From NCBI GenBank assembly GCA_049718765.1, contig JBNARI010000018.1:1-47234 (forward strand): a stretch of 47,234 nt of DNA, given 5' to 3'. A program made the position numbers and the translations under genes. Position 1 is the stretch's first letter; each line of letters starts with the position of its first letter. Below are positions 6,970-15,078 of this stretch, in pieces. The notes beneath the pieces are model-generated. The model saw only the letters and a list, made by a program, of their open reading frames with translations. It was not told the DNA's origin and searched no databases. This DNA comes from JBNARI01 sp049718765 (GTDB lineage Bacteria > Bacillota > Sulfobacillia > DUMF01).

Positions 6970-8616
6970 ATGATCAGAAAGCTGCTAACCGTAGTGCTTG
7001 TGCTTGTGCTGGTGGGCTCGCTCGTTGCAGGCTGCTCGCGGGCATCCCAGACCTCGCAGAAGCCTGCCGAGAAAGCCGCGGAGAAGCCTGCCGAGAAGCA
7101 GGAGAAGGTGCTTCGCTATAACGATGGCGCTGAGCCCCAGTTCCTGGACCCGGCCAAGGCGACTGGGGTGCCCGAGAACACCGTCACCACTGCAGTGTTC
7201 GAGGGCCTGACCAGGGTGAAGGGGACCGAGACGGTGCCCGGAGTGGCAGAGCGCTGGGAAGTGAAAGACAACGGCACCAAGTGGGTGTTCTACCTGAGGA
7301 AGAACGCCAAGTGGTCCAACGGCGACCCTGTAACTGCCCACGACTTCGTGTTTGCGTGGCAGCGGGCGCTTGACCCGGCCACCAAGTCGGAGTACGCCTA
7401 CCAGCTCTACTACCTGAAGAACGCGGAGGAGTTCAACACGGGTAAGATCAAGGACCCCGCCCAGGTTGGCGTGAAGGCCCTGGACGACTACACCCTTGAG
7501 GCTACACTGGAGGCGCCCTGCCCGTACTTTACATTCTTAACTGCATTCCCCACTTACTTCCCAGTCCACCAGAAGACCGTGAAGGCCGACCCAGAGGGCT
7601 GGGCTACCAAGCCCGAGACGTACATTGGCAACGGCCCCTTCAAGATGGTGAAGTGGGAGCACAAGTCCAAGATGGAGTTCGTGCCCAACGAGCACTACTG
7701 GGATAGAGCCAACGTCAAGCTGGACAGGCTAGTGTTCACCCTGGTCGAGGACGAGACCACAGAGCTCACCATGTTCGAGGCCGACCAGCTGGACATGACC
7801 CAGGCAGTGCCCACCTCTGAGGTACCCAGGCTGCGCAAGGAAGGCAAGCTCAAGACAGAGCCCATCCTTGGCACCTATTACTACCTGTTCAACACTACCA
7901 AGAAGCCGTTTAACAACCCCAAGGTGCGTAGGGCTTTGGCGCTAGCCATAGACCGCAACGCCATCATTGAGACGGTGCTCAAGAACGCCGGACAGGTGCC
8001 AGCGTACGCCTTCGTCCCCTTCGGGATGCCCGATGCGGCTCCAGGCAGCGACTTCCGAAAGGTTGGTGGAGATTTCTTCAAGGAAGACTTGCAGGAAGCC
8101 AAGAAGCTCCTGGCCGAAGCTGGCTATCCTGACGGCAAAGGGCTCAAGGTGGAAATCCTGTACAACAACCTTGAGGGGCACAAGCTCATTGCCGAGGCTA
8201 TCGCCAACATGTGGAAGACCAAGCTAGGCGTTGAGGCAACGCTGCGCGCCGAGGAATGGCAGGTGTACCTGGACACCAGGAGCAAGCTCAACTACCAGGT
8301 TGCCAGGGCAGGCTGGGTGGCTGACTATGCCGATGCCATGAACTTCCTGGACATGTGGACGTCAAACAGCGGCAACAACGACACTGGCTGGAAGAACAAG
8401 AAGTACGATGACCTGATCACCAAGGCGCGCAAGACTGCGGACAACGCTGAGCGCATCAAGACCCTCCACGAGGCGGAGAAGCTGCTGATGGACGAGATGC
8501 CCATCATCCCCATCTACTTCTACGTCCAGAACCGCTGCATCAAGGATTACGTGAAGGGCTATGTGCCCACGCCTCTCAACATCCCGGACTTTAAGGGCGT
8601 GGACATCCAGAAGTAG
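6970..8616 (+). CDS. oppA: Oligopeptide ABC transporter, substrate-binding lipoprotein
   Basis: Extracellular solute-binding protein of family 5 (OppA/DppA type), 548 residues. A lipoprotein signal peptide ends in the lipobox LVAGC, with Cys22 as lipid anchor, followed by an Ala/Glu/Lys-rich tether to about residue 48. The binding domain shows family landmarks such as LDPAKATGVPENTV, FYLRKNAKWSNGDPVTAHDFVFAW, FNTTKKPFNNPKVRRALALAIDR and the C-terminal MPIIPIYFY. The start is ATG 6970 behind GAGGGGG (6956-6962). It is first in a five-gene importer operon and separated from the first permease gene by a strong hairpin, which fits higher production of the binding protein. The substrate is likely oligopeptides; dipeptides or nickel cannot be excluded from sequence. 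Confidence 0.92.
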   Translation: MIRKLLTVVLVLVLVGSLVAGCSRASQTSQKPAEKAAEKPAEKQEKVLRYNDGAEPQFLDPAKATGVPENTVTTAVFEGLTRVKGTETVPGVAERWEVKDNGTKWVFYLRKNAKWSNGDPVTAHDFVFAWQRALDPATKSEYAYQLYYLKNAEEFNTGKIKDPAQVGVKALDDYTLEATLEAPCPYFTFLTAFPTYFPVHQKTVKADPEGWATKPETYIGNGPFKMVKWEHKSKMEFVPNEHYWDRANVKLDRLVFTLVEDETTELTMFEADQLDMTQAVPTSEVPRLRKEGKLKTEPILGTYYYLFNTTKKPFNNPKVRRALALAIDRNAIIETVLKNAGQVPAYAFVPFGMPDAAPGSDFRKVGGDFFKEDLQEAKKLLAEAGYPDGKGLKVEILYNNLEGHKLIAEAIANMWKTKLGVEATLRAEEWQVYLDTRSKLNYQVARAGWVADYADAMNFLDMWTSNSGNNDTGWKNKKYDDLITKARKTADNAERIKTLHEAEKLLMDEMPIIPIYFYVQNRCIKDYVKGYVPTPLNIPDFKGVDIQK

Positions 8617-8623
8617 CTCGGCA

Positions 8624-8670
8624 AGGTGCGGGGCTGGCGTTGCGGGGTGGACCCTGTCCGCCCCGCACCT
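8624..8670 (+). promoter_or_regulatory. Intercistronic hairpins after oppA (two exclusive folds)
   Basis: Outer arms AGGTGCGGGGC (8624-8634) and GCCCCGCACCT (8660-8670) are perfectly complementary. A second, tighter hairpin pairs 8641-8652 with 8656-8667 (12 bp including one G-T, loop CCT) and uses the same 3' arm. No T-tract follows, so partial termination or protection of the oppA message is more likely than full termination. Confidence 0.65.
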
Positions 8671-8729
8671 GTAACTCATGGAGCCATGGCGTTCCACCGA
8701 TGGACTCAAGTGAGGAGATGGTGTTGTGA

Positions 8730-9656
8730 ATGTTCCAGTTCATTGCTAGGAGGTTCGTCTCATCCCTTGTGGCGTTGTGGATAGTAATCACGGTGACCTT
8801 CTTCCTTATGCACGCAATTCCCGGGGGGCCTTTTGCCCGGGAGAAGAAGATACCCGAGGCCATCCTCAAGAACATAGAGGCCAGGTACAGGCTTGATCAG
8901 CCCGTGTGGGTGCAGTATTTGGACTACCTCAAGCAGGTAGTCACCTGGGACCTGGGGCCATCCTTCAAGTACGAGGGCCGCACCGTAAACCAGATTATCC
9001 GTGAGGGGTTCCCGGTATCCGCTGCACTGGGCGCAGTCTCCATTCTAATTGCTTTGCTTGTGGCTGTACCCGCGGGCATGGTATCGGCGTTGAAGCAAAA
9101 CAGGTGGCAGGACAACGTGATCATGTTCTTCTCTGTCATGGGCATTGCAGTGCCCAACTACGTGGTGGCTGCGGTGCTCATGTACGTGATTGGGTACAAG
9201 CTGGGCTGGCTGCCAGTGGCCATGTGGGGCACACCAAGGCACGTTATCCTGCCCGCAATCACCCTTGCGGCTGCTCCCACCGCAACAATCGCCAGGCTAA
9301 TGCGCTCCAGCACCCTTGAGGCGCTCTCCCAGGACTACGTGAAGACTGCCAGAGCAAAAGGGCTGTCCTCCGCCGCAGTGCTATACCGGCATGTGCTCAA
9401 GAACGCAATCATACCTGTGGTTTCATACCTTGGCCCCCTAATTGCGGCGGTATTCACTGGCAGCTTCGTGGTGGAGAGGATTTTCGCCATCCCGGGCCTG
9501 GGCAGGGAGTACGTGTACAGCATCTACAACCGGGACTACACCACAATCATGGGCGTGACAGTATTTTACGCCATGCTGTTGCTCTTCATGAATTTCCTGG
9601 TGGACGTGGCCTACGCGCTGCTTGACCCCAGGATCCAGTACAGGAAGGGGGCCTGA
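8730..9656 (+). CDS. oppB: Oligopeptide ABC transporter permease (OppB/DppB type)
   Basis: Integral membrane subunit of 308 residues in the BPD_transp_1 family, with six predicted membrane helices beginning with the typical N-terminal segment (FIARRFVSSLVALWIVITVTFFLMHAIPGGPF). The cytoplasmic EAA loop that docks to the ATPases is visible as DYVKTARAKGLSSAAVLYRH (about residues 198-217). The C-terminal FVVERIFAIPGLGREYVYSI and LLDPRIQY are classic for OppB/DppB. The start is ATG 8730; an in-frame stop directly upstream excludes anything longer. The ribosome site is GAGGAG at 8712-8717. The next permease begins three bases after its stop. Confidence 0.92.
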   Translation: MFQFIARRFVSSLVALWIVITVTFFLMHAIPGGPFAREKKIPEAILKNIEARYRLDQPVWVQYLDYLKQVVTWDLGPSFKYEGRTVNQIIREGFPVSAALGAVSILIALLVAVPAGMVSALKQNRWQDNVIMFFSVMGIAVPNYVVAAVLMYVIGYKLGWLPVAMWGTPRHVILPAITLAAAPTATIARLMRSSTLEALSQDYVKTARAKGLSSAAVLYRHVLKNAIIPVVSYLGPLIAAVFTGSFVVERIFAIPGLGREYVYSIYNRDYTTIMGVTVFYAMLLLFMNFLVDVAYALLDPRIQYRKGA

Positions 9657-9659
9657 CCT

Positions 9660-10589
9660 GTGACACCGATTGTTGGAGACATAGCTCCCGAACTGCTGGA
9701 GCCTGCTCCAAAGAGGCAAGGAGAACTTGAGCAAATCGTGAGGCCCAGCGTGAGCTACTGGCAGGACGCCTGGAGGCGCTTGAAGAAGAACCGCCTGGCC
9801 ATGCTTGGGCTTTTCATGGTGATATTCCTGGCAGTTGTGGCGATCTTCGGCCCAATGGTTTCGCCCTACGGATACGACGACCAGGACTACGCCCACTCCG
9901 ACGAGGGCCCCTCCTGGGCTCATCCTTTTGGCACAGACCGCCTGGGCAGGGACCTGCTGGTGCGAGTGCTGTACGGCGCCAGGATTTCGCTATCCATTGG
10001 GCTTGTGTCCAGCCTCATCAACCTCACCATTGGCGTTGCGTACGGCGCAATATCTGGCTTTGCAGGCGGGCGCCTGGACGAGGCAATGATGAGGGTGGTG
10101 GACATACTTTACGCGATCCCAACGTTGCTGATCGTAATCATGCTCATGGTGGTGCTTGGGTCGGGGCTCACCAACATTTACATTGCGCTGGGCGTGAGCT
10201 ACTGGCTCACCATGGCGCGCATAGTGCGGGGTCAAATCCTCAGCATTAAGGAGCAGGAGTTCGTGCTGGCTGCAAGGCTAATCGGCGTGCCCTACTGGCG
10301 CATACTCCTCAGGCACCTCATACCCAACGCCATGGGCCCCATAATCGTGTACAGCACCCTGAGCATACCCAACGCCATCTTCCTCGAGGCCTTCCTGAGC
10401 TTCATAGGCCTGGGCGTGGCTGCGCCAATGGCCAGCTGGGGTACCCTGGCCTCCGAGGGCATCCAGAGCATGAAGTCCTACCCCTGGCAGCTGTTCTTCC
10501 CGGCCGCTGCCATCAGCATATGCCTGCTGGGGTTCAACTTCCTTGGGGACGGCCTACGCGATGCCCTGGATCCACGCTTGAGGAAGTGA
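9660..10589 (+). CDS. oppC: Oligopeptide ABC transporter permease (OppC/DppC type)
   Basis: Second permease subunit, 309 residues. The N-terminal OppC_N segment (SYWQDAWRRLKKNRLAMLGL, then a membrane helix) is followed by HPFGTDRLGRDLLVRVLYGARISL, the diagnostic motif of this subunit, and by the EAA loop EFVLAARLIGVPYWRILLRH (about residues 200-219). It ends in DGLRDALDPRLRK. Six membrane helices are expected. The start is GTG 9660 with GGAAGGGGG (9641-9650) upstream. Together with the preceding permease it forms the heterodimeric translocation path of the importer. Confidence 0.92.
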   Translation: MTPIVGDIAPELLEPAPKRQGELEQIVRPSVSYWQDAWRRLKKNRLAMLGLFMVIFLAVVAIFGPMVSPYGYDDQDYAHSDEGPSWAHPFGTDRLGRDLLVRVLYGARISLSIGLVSSLINLTIGVAYGAISGFAGGRLDEAMMRVVDILYAIPTLLIVIMLMVVLGSGLTNIYIALGVSYWLTMARIVRGQILSIKEQEFVLAARLIGVPYWRILLRHLIPNAMGPIIVYSTLSIPNAIFLEAFLSFIGLGVAAPMASWGTLASEGIQSMKSYPWQLFFPAAAISICLLGFNFLGDGLRDALDPRLRK

Positions 10590-10610
10590 GGGGCACTGGA
10601 GGAGTCTGAA

Positions 10611-11708
10611 ATGGGACAAACTGACAAGTCAAACCGAGTGCTTAGAATAAAGAACCTGCACGTGATCTTCTCCACGTACGGGGGAGAAGTCAAAGCTGTA
10701 AGGGGCGTGTCCTTCGGGGTGGAACGGGGCGAGGCGGTGGCCATCGTGGGCGAATCTGGTTGCGGCAAAAGCGTCACTGCCCTGTCTGTGATGAGGCTCA
10801 TTCCTGAGCCCCCGGGCAAGGTGCGCGCCTCATCCCTGGAGCTGTGTGGTATTGAGCTCCTTGGGCTTTCGGAACGCCAGATGGAGCAAGTGCGCGGTGA
10901 CAGGGTGGCCATGGTCTTTCAGGACCCAATGACTTCCCTCAACCCGGTGCTCACCATTGGCACCCAGTTGGTGGAGGCCATACGGCGCCACAGGAAGGTG
11001 TCCGCGGTCCAGGCCAGGGAAAGGTCAGTGGAACTCCTCAACATGGTGGGCATTCCTGGCGCCAAGGACCGCCTTGGCCAGTACCCCCACCAGTTCAGCG
11101 GTGGCATGAGGCAGCGTGTGATGATCGCCATGGCCCTGGCGTGCAACCCCGACCTTCTTATTGCGGACGAGCCTACAACCGCCCTTGACGTGACCATCCA
11201 GGCTCAGATCCTGGACCTCATCCACGACCTCAAGGAGCGCACCGGCACATCTGTCATCATGATCACCCACGACCTGGGCGTGGTCGCCAGGCTGGCCCAG
11301 CGGGTTATAGTCATGTACGCCGGGATGATCGTGGAATCTGGCGCCGTAAACCACATCTACTATGAGGCCAAGCACCCTTACACCTTGGGGTTGCTGCGCT
11401 CGGTGCCCCGCCTGGACTCCAGGGAAAAGCGGCGGCTGGTTCCCATCGTTGGACAGCCCCCGGACCTAATTGCGCCACCCGAGGGCTGCGCCTTCTGGCC
11501 CAGGTGTGAGCACGCGATGAAGCTGTGCGTGGCGGAGATGCCCCCAGAGGTGGAGGTGGGGCCAGGACACGTGGTGCGGTGCTGGCTCCAGCACCGTCAG
11601 GTACGCGCGCTTCTGCCTGCGGTGCGAGGCCTGGCCAGCGCTTTGGGTGACCAGCCCTCCGGTGAGGGGTCAGGCCACCAGGGAAGGGAGGTGGCCGCAA
11701 ATGGCTGA
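10611..11708 (+). CDS. oppD: Oligopeptide ABC transporter ATPase (OppD/DppD type)
   Basis: Cytoplasmic ATPase, 365 residues. Walker A is GESGCGKS (47-54), the ABC signature FSGGMRQR (162-169) and Walker B LLIADEP (182-188). The C-terminal oligopeptide/dipeptide extension has the cysteine pattern CAFWPRCEHAMKLC ... VRC, which in this family can bind a [4Fe-4S] cluster. The tail beyond that extension is somewhat longer than usual (about 40 residues). The start is ATG 10611 behind GGAGGAG. Its last eight bases overlap the start of the second ATPase gene. Confidence 0.93.
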   Translation: MGQTDKSNRVLRIKNLHVIFSTYGGEVKAVRGVSFGVERGEAVAIVGESGCGKSVTALSVMRLIPEPPGKVRASSLELCGIELLGLSERQMEQVRGDRVAMVFQDPMTSLNPVLTIGTQLVEAIRRHRKVSAVQARERSVELLNMVGIPGAKDRLGQYPHQFSGGMRQRVMIAMALACNPDLLIADEPTTALDVTIQAQILDLIHDLKERTGTSVIMITHDLGVVARLAQRVIVMYAGMIVESGAVNHIYYEAKHPYTLGLLRSVPRLDSREKRRLVPIVGQPPDLIAPPEGCAFWPRCEHAMKLCVAEMPPEVEVGPGHVVRCWLQHRQVRALLPAVRGLASALGDQPSGEGSGHQGREVAANG

Positions 11709-12684
11709 GGAGATGCTTCTGGAAGTGCGCAACCTCAAGAAGTACTTCAGCCTGGGCGCCGGATTGCTGGGCTCTGGCCGAAGCGTGGTCAAGGCGGTGG
11801 ATGGGGTGTCCTTTTGGGTGCGCAAAGGGGAGACCCTCGGGCTGGTGGGGGAAACTGGCTGCGGCAAGACAACTGTGGGTAGGACAGTGGTGAGGCTGTA
11901 CCAGCCCACGGCGGGCTCGGTGTCGTTCGACGGCAAGGACATATCCAATCTCAGCGAGGAGCAGCTGCGTCCTTTCCGCAGGCGCATGCAAATGGTGTTT
12001 CAGGACCCGTACGCGTCCCTTAACCCCCGCATGACCGTTGGAGAAATCATTGGGGAACCTCTGGAAGTGCACACCAGCTTGAGCCGACGGGAGCGCCAGG
12101 AGAGAGTTTTCCAGCTCCTCGAGCTGGTGCGCCTCAACCGGGAACACGCCAACAGGTTCCCTCACGAGTTCAGCGGCGGGCAGCGCCAGAGGATTGGGCT
12201 TGCCAGAGCCCTTGCTGTTGAGCCTGAGTTCATTGTTTGCGACGAGCCCATTTCCGCCCTTGACGTGTCCATACAGGCCCAGATCGTGAACATGTTCGAG
12301 GACCTCCAGGAGCAACTGGGGCTCACCTACCTGTTCATTGCCCACGACCTGTCCATGGTGAAGCACATCTCCAGGCGTGTGGCAGTGATGTACCTGGGCA
12401 AGATCGTGGAGCTGGCGTCCTCTGCCGAGCTCTACGACAAGCCCCTGCACCCGTACACCCAAGCGCTGCTTTCGGCCATACCCATCCCTGACCCCAAGGT
12501 TGAGGCGGAGAGGAAGCGAATCGTGCTGGAAGGGGACGTGCCCAGCCCAGTGAACCCTCCCAGCGGCTGCCGGTTCCGCACCCGGTGCCGCTATGCCACC
12601 CAGCAGTGCGCTGAGGCGGAGCCTCAACTGGTGGACGTGGGCGCGGGGCACCTGGTGGCGTGCCACATCTACAGCCGCAGCTAA
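11701..12684 (+). CDS. oppF: Oligopeptide ABC transporter ATPase (OppF/DppF type)
   Basis: Second ATPase of the importer, 327 residues, forming a heterodimer with the preceding one. Walker A is GETGCGKTT (50-58), the signature FSGGQRQRIGLARAL and Walker B FIVCDEPISALDV; the C-terminal cysteine block reads CRFRTRCRYATQQC ... ACH. The start is ATG 11701, overlapping the upstream gene by eight bases with GGGAGG just before it. An in-frame extension to 11647 lies wholly inside the neighbour and is not favoured. It is the last gene of the operon; a hairpin follows at 12714-12752. Confidence 0.93.
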   Translation: MAEEMLLEVRNLKKYFSLGAGLLGSGRSVVKAVDGVSFWVRKGETLGLVGETGCGKTTVGRTVVRLYQPTAGSVSFDGKDISNLSEEQLRPFRRRMQMVFQDPYASLNPRMTVGEIIGEPLEVHTSLSRRERQERVFQLLELVRLNREHANRFPHEFSGGQRQRIGLARALAVEPEFIVCDEPISALDVSIQAQIVNMFEDLQEQLGLTYLFIAHDLSMVKHISRRVAVMYLGKIVELASSAELYDKPLHPYTQALLSAIPIPDPKVEAERKRIVLEGDVPSPVNPPSGCRFRTRCRYATQQCAEAEPQLVDVGAGHLVACHIYSRS

Positions 12685-12713
12685 GGTCCGGGGCCCTTGG
12701 GCCTTGCACAATT

Positions 12714-12752
12714 GGCCGTGCTGGGCAGCCCTGGAGAAGTGCCCGCACGGCC
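12714..12752 (+). terminator. Hairpin at the end of the opp operon
   Basis: GGCCGTGC (12714-12721) pairs with GCACGGCC (12745-12752). After a single bulged T, GGGCA (12723-12727) pairs with TGCCC (12740-12744), giving a 13-bp stem and a 12-nt loop. There is no T-run behind it. It probably ends or stabilises the importer transcript. Confidence 0.45.
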
Positions 12753-12887
12753 TTGCATTCCCGGCCTTGAGCTTGATGGATGCACTCCAAATGGGCAGTG
12801 TTGTGCATTCGTTACTAAGATGTTACGGTCAAAAGGGAGACGAGAAAAGCTCCGGGAAGGGATAATTCAAGTAGGAGAAGGAACTGG

Positions 12888-14483
12888 ATGCAAGGGGAAA
12901 CGCTCACATCACAAACGCCGAAACGTTTGGGTAAACCGTCTTTGGCAGGGCGGATGAGTCCCGGTACCCGGGCTTTTTTTGTATTTGGCGGCGTGTTGGG
13001 CAAGCTGCTGCCGGCGGCAGCGTTGGTGGTGGCTGTGGCTTGCCTGGCGATTTTGGGTACTCCGGCAAGGCCTGCCATGGCCGAGCCCTTTGACCCTCTG
13101 TTCAGGGAGGCGCAGCTGCTAGAGGACCTCCAGGAAGCAATGGCCGAAATGGTACTGCAGCCGGGCAGTCCCGAGGTAAGGCTGGACGGAAGGCTATTGC
13201 TCCTTGACGTGGCGCCGTACATAAAGAACCAGAGGATGATGGTGCCCTTCAGGTTCATTGGAGAAAGCCTGGGTGCGCGGGTGGACTGGATCGCCGAGTC
13301 CTCTACTGCTGTGTTCGAACTGCCAGGCAGAAGGATTGAGCTGAGGATCGGTAGCCGGGAGGCCAGAGTGAACGACTCCACAGTGCAGCTGGACGTGCCT
13401 CCAGAGATAGTGAAGGGGCGCACCTTTGTGCCCCTGCGCTTCGTGGCTGAAGGCATGGGGGCCACCGTGCACTGGGATGACAAGACTGCCAGCGCAGTGA
13501 TCACCTTCAGGCGTCGCTCCTTCCTGCCTGGGCCGGGAGGGGGCACGAGGCTGGGCGTGGTCCACTTCCACTCAACCAAGTTGAGCTTGCTTGCATCCGT
13601 GGCAATGATGATCAACTACCAGGACTCCTCGGTAACCCCTGGTAAGGTGGTGGTTTTCGGGGGAGGACTTGGGCCTGTGACCCCGGTTGGCTTCGGGATT
13701 CAGGGCGCCCAGGCGGTAGAGCAAGCCATTGAACGGGAGATAGTGCTTGAAGCCCTGGACACCCTGGGGTACTCCCCCAAACTGGCGTGCGTTGGCCTGC
13801 CCAACGAAGCCCTGCTCGACCTGCTGAAGGCCGTGCCCCTGAGCGACGGAATGGTGTGCAAGTCCCCTGGGGAGGCACTGGACAAGCTCAAGCAAGCGCT
13901 GGACTCTGGCGTGCCCGTTGGTGCGGCCCTGGACGTGCCCCAGCTTGGGCTTGTCGAAGGGGCGGTGGGCCCCCAAATCGTGGTTGTCTCGGGTTACGAC
14001 AGCCAGGGCCTGATCCTGGAAATACCTGCGGCCGCTTACGGTGGGCAGTGGGTGAGTTCTGAGTCGTTCCTTCGGGCGTGGAGCCAAGAAGAAAGTCAGC
14101 TCCCGGGGCCCAACTTCTTCTTCTGGTTGCGCAGGAGCTCTAGACCCCAAACCGTGGGAGAAATGCTCAAGTCCGCTCGCTCCAGACTGAACGATTCCGC
14201 GTCTGCCCTGAGGGAATACGCTGCTACGTTAGAGGCGGGCGGTCAGGGGGCGGTTGCCCTCCACGCCGGCAACCTTGAAGCTGTGAAGAACCTGGGCTTC
14301 TGGACCAGGTACCTTGCTGCGGACTTCCTGCAGCAAAACGGGCTTACCAGGGCTGCAGCCAGGCTAAAGAGGGCAGCGGAGCTTTACGAGTCCCTAGATC
14401 CATCGATGGGCGCAGCGGAAATAGCCGAAGTGCTGAGACAGATTGCCGCGGCCGAGTCAGAAGCGGCGCGTACCTGGTCCTAA
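12888..14483 (+). CDS. Exported copper-amine-oxidase N-domain protein with C39-like region
   Basis: Predicted secreted protein of 531 residues. A hydrophobic segment at about 40-57 ends in RPAMA (likely cleavage after residue 65). Residues about 95-205 form a copper-amine-oxidase N-terminal-like domain, with the repeated phrases VPFRFIGESLGARVDW and VPLRFVAEGMGATVHW, common in surface proteins of Clostridia. Residues about 225-400 resemble a C39/BtrH-type papain-like fold (VVVSGYDSQGLILEIPAA ... VSSESFLRAW), but the expected catalytic Cys and His are not evident (Gln stands where the His should be). The C-terminus is helical. The start is uncertain: ATG 12888 follows GGAGAAGG, but a terminator-like hairpin lies inside the first 32 codons. 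GTG 12993 would give a cleaner signal peptide. Confidence 0.8.
   Translation: MQGETLTSQTPKRLGKPSLAGRMSPGTRAFFVFGGVLGKLLPAAALVVAVACLAILGTPARPAMAEPFDPLFREAQLLEDLQEAMAEMVLQPGSPEVRLDGRLLLLDVAPYIKNQRMMVPFRFIGESLGARVDWIAESSTAVFELPGRRIELRIGSREARVNDSTVQLDVPPEIVKGRTFVPLRFVAEGMGATVHWDDKTASAVITFRRRSFLPGPGGGTRLGVVHFHSTKLSLLASVAMMINYQDSSVTPGKVVVFGGGLGPVTPVGFGIQGAQAVEQAIEREIVLEALDTLGYSPKLACVGLPNEALLDLLKAVPLSDGMVCKSPGEALDKLKQALDSGVPVGAALDVPQLGLVEGAVGPQIVVVSGYDSQGLILEIPAAAYGGQWVSSESFLRAWSQEESQLPGPNFFFWLRRSSRPQTVGEMLKSARSRLNDSASALREYAATLEAGGQGAVALHAGNLEAVKNLGFWTRYLAADFLQQNGLTRAAARLKRAAELYESLDPSMGAAEIAEVLRQIAAAESEAARTWS
12912..12980 (+). promoter_or_regulatory. Structured leader with terminator-like hairpin and T7 tract
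   Basis: CAAACG (12912-12917) and CGTTTG (12924-12929) form a hairpin around CCGAAA. Further on, CCCGG-TAC-CCGGG (12960-12972) is followed by C and seven Ts (12974-12980). If translation starts at GTG 12993, this would be an attenuator-type 5' leader. No known riboswitch consensus was matched. Confidence 0.4.
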
Positions 14484-14499
14484 GGCCAGTACGACGCGC

Positions 14500-15078
14500 T
14501 CAGGAAGTGAGGTCACACCATCGCCCTCCGGTTGCACGGGCAAGTTCCTCGGGGGTGAGGCGCACCGCCGAGTTGCTTGAGCCAGCTGCTGGGTAGATCA
14601 CCCTGTACGAGAGCAAGCTGGTGTCCAAGAGCACTGGCAAAGGCTGGGGCAGTCCAAACGGACAAACCCCTCCAATTTGAAAGCTCGTGAGTTGCTGAGT
14701 TTCCTCAGGAGTGGCCAGCCTGAGCTTGCCAGTCCAGCCCATTGCCGACTTGAGCTTGCTTTGGGACACGTGGGCGTCTCCAGCGGCCACCACGATCACC
14801 GCACCTCCGTTGCCCACAAAGCAAAGGGTCTTGGCGATTTCTCCCACAGTCACGCCAAGGGCAGCAGCTGCCTTGGGGGCGGTGCTGGTGTCCTTGGGGA
14901 GGAGGATTATCCTATCAGCAAGGCCGTAGCGGGCCAGGTGTTGCCTCACCCGTTCTACGGCAGGGTCGCCGCCTGCAGGACGGTCTTGGGTTTGATGAAC
15001 GCAGGTTGCAGCGTCCCGGATCACTGTTGCCACCCCCAACACCTTGAGCTCGGATTCACCCCACGATAGAGAACACAT
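14500..15078 (-). CDS. YbaK/EbsC-family aminoacyl-tRNA deacylase-like protein
   Basis: Member of the YbaK/ProX-type editing family, which hydrolyses mischarged aminoacyl-tRNAs in trans. Visible features are the helix VERVRQHLARYGLADRI, the AAAALGVTVGEIAKTLCF segment with the conserved catalytic-site Lys (Lys83 from this start), VVAAGDAHVSQSKLKSAMG, and the closing IGGVCPFGLPQPLPVLLD and YPAAGS motifs. The frame opens at ATG 15078, overlapping the upstream lysE-like gene by 23 bp. A shorter product from an internal GTG is possible, because family members usually start near the VERVRQHL helix. It converges with the copper-amine-oxidase-domain gene, with 16 bp between stops. Confidence 0.8.
   Translation of the reverse strand: MCSLSWGESELKVLGVATVIRDAATCVHQTQDRPAGGDPAVERVRQHLARYGLADRIILLPKDTSTAPKAAAALGVTVGEIAKTLCFVGNGGAVIVVAAGDAHVSQSKLKSAMGWTGKLRLATPEETQQLTSFQIGGVCPFGLPQPLPVLLDTSLLSYRVIYPAAGSSNSAVRLTPEELARATGGRWCDLTS

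Noticed and set aside
11311..12711. Long minus-strand open frame (466 codons) opposite the two Opp ATPases
   Set aside because: Its composition (His, Pro, Arg rich) is typical of antisense frames in GC-rich DNA; both ATPases on the plus strand have all motifs.
12900..12980. Cyclic-di-GMP, cyclic-di-AMP or other known riboswitch, or a hammerhead ribozyme (GGATGAGTCC)
   Set aside because: The conserved cores of those classes (for example GGCAAACC with CGCAAAGCC, or CUGAUGA with GAAA at the right place) are not found.
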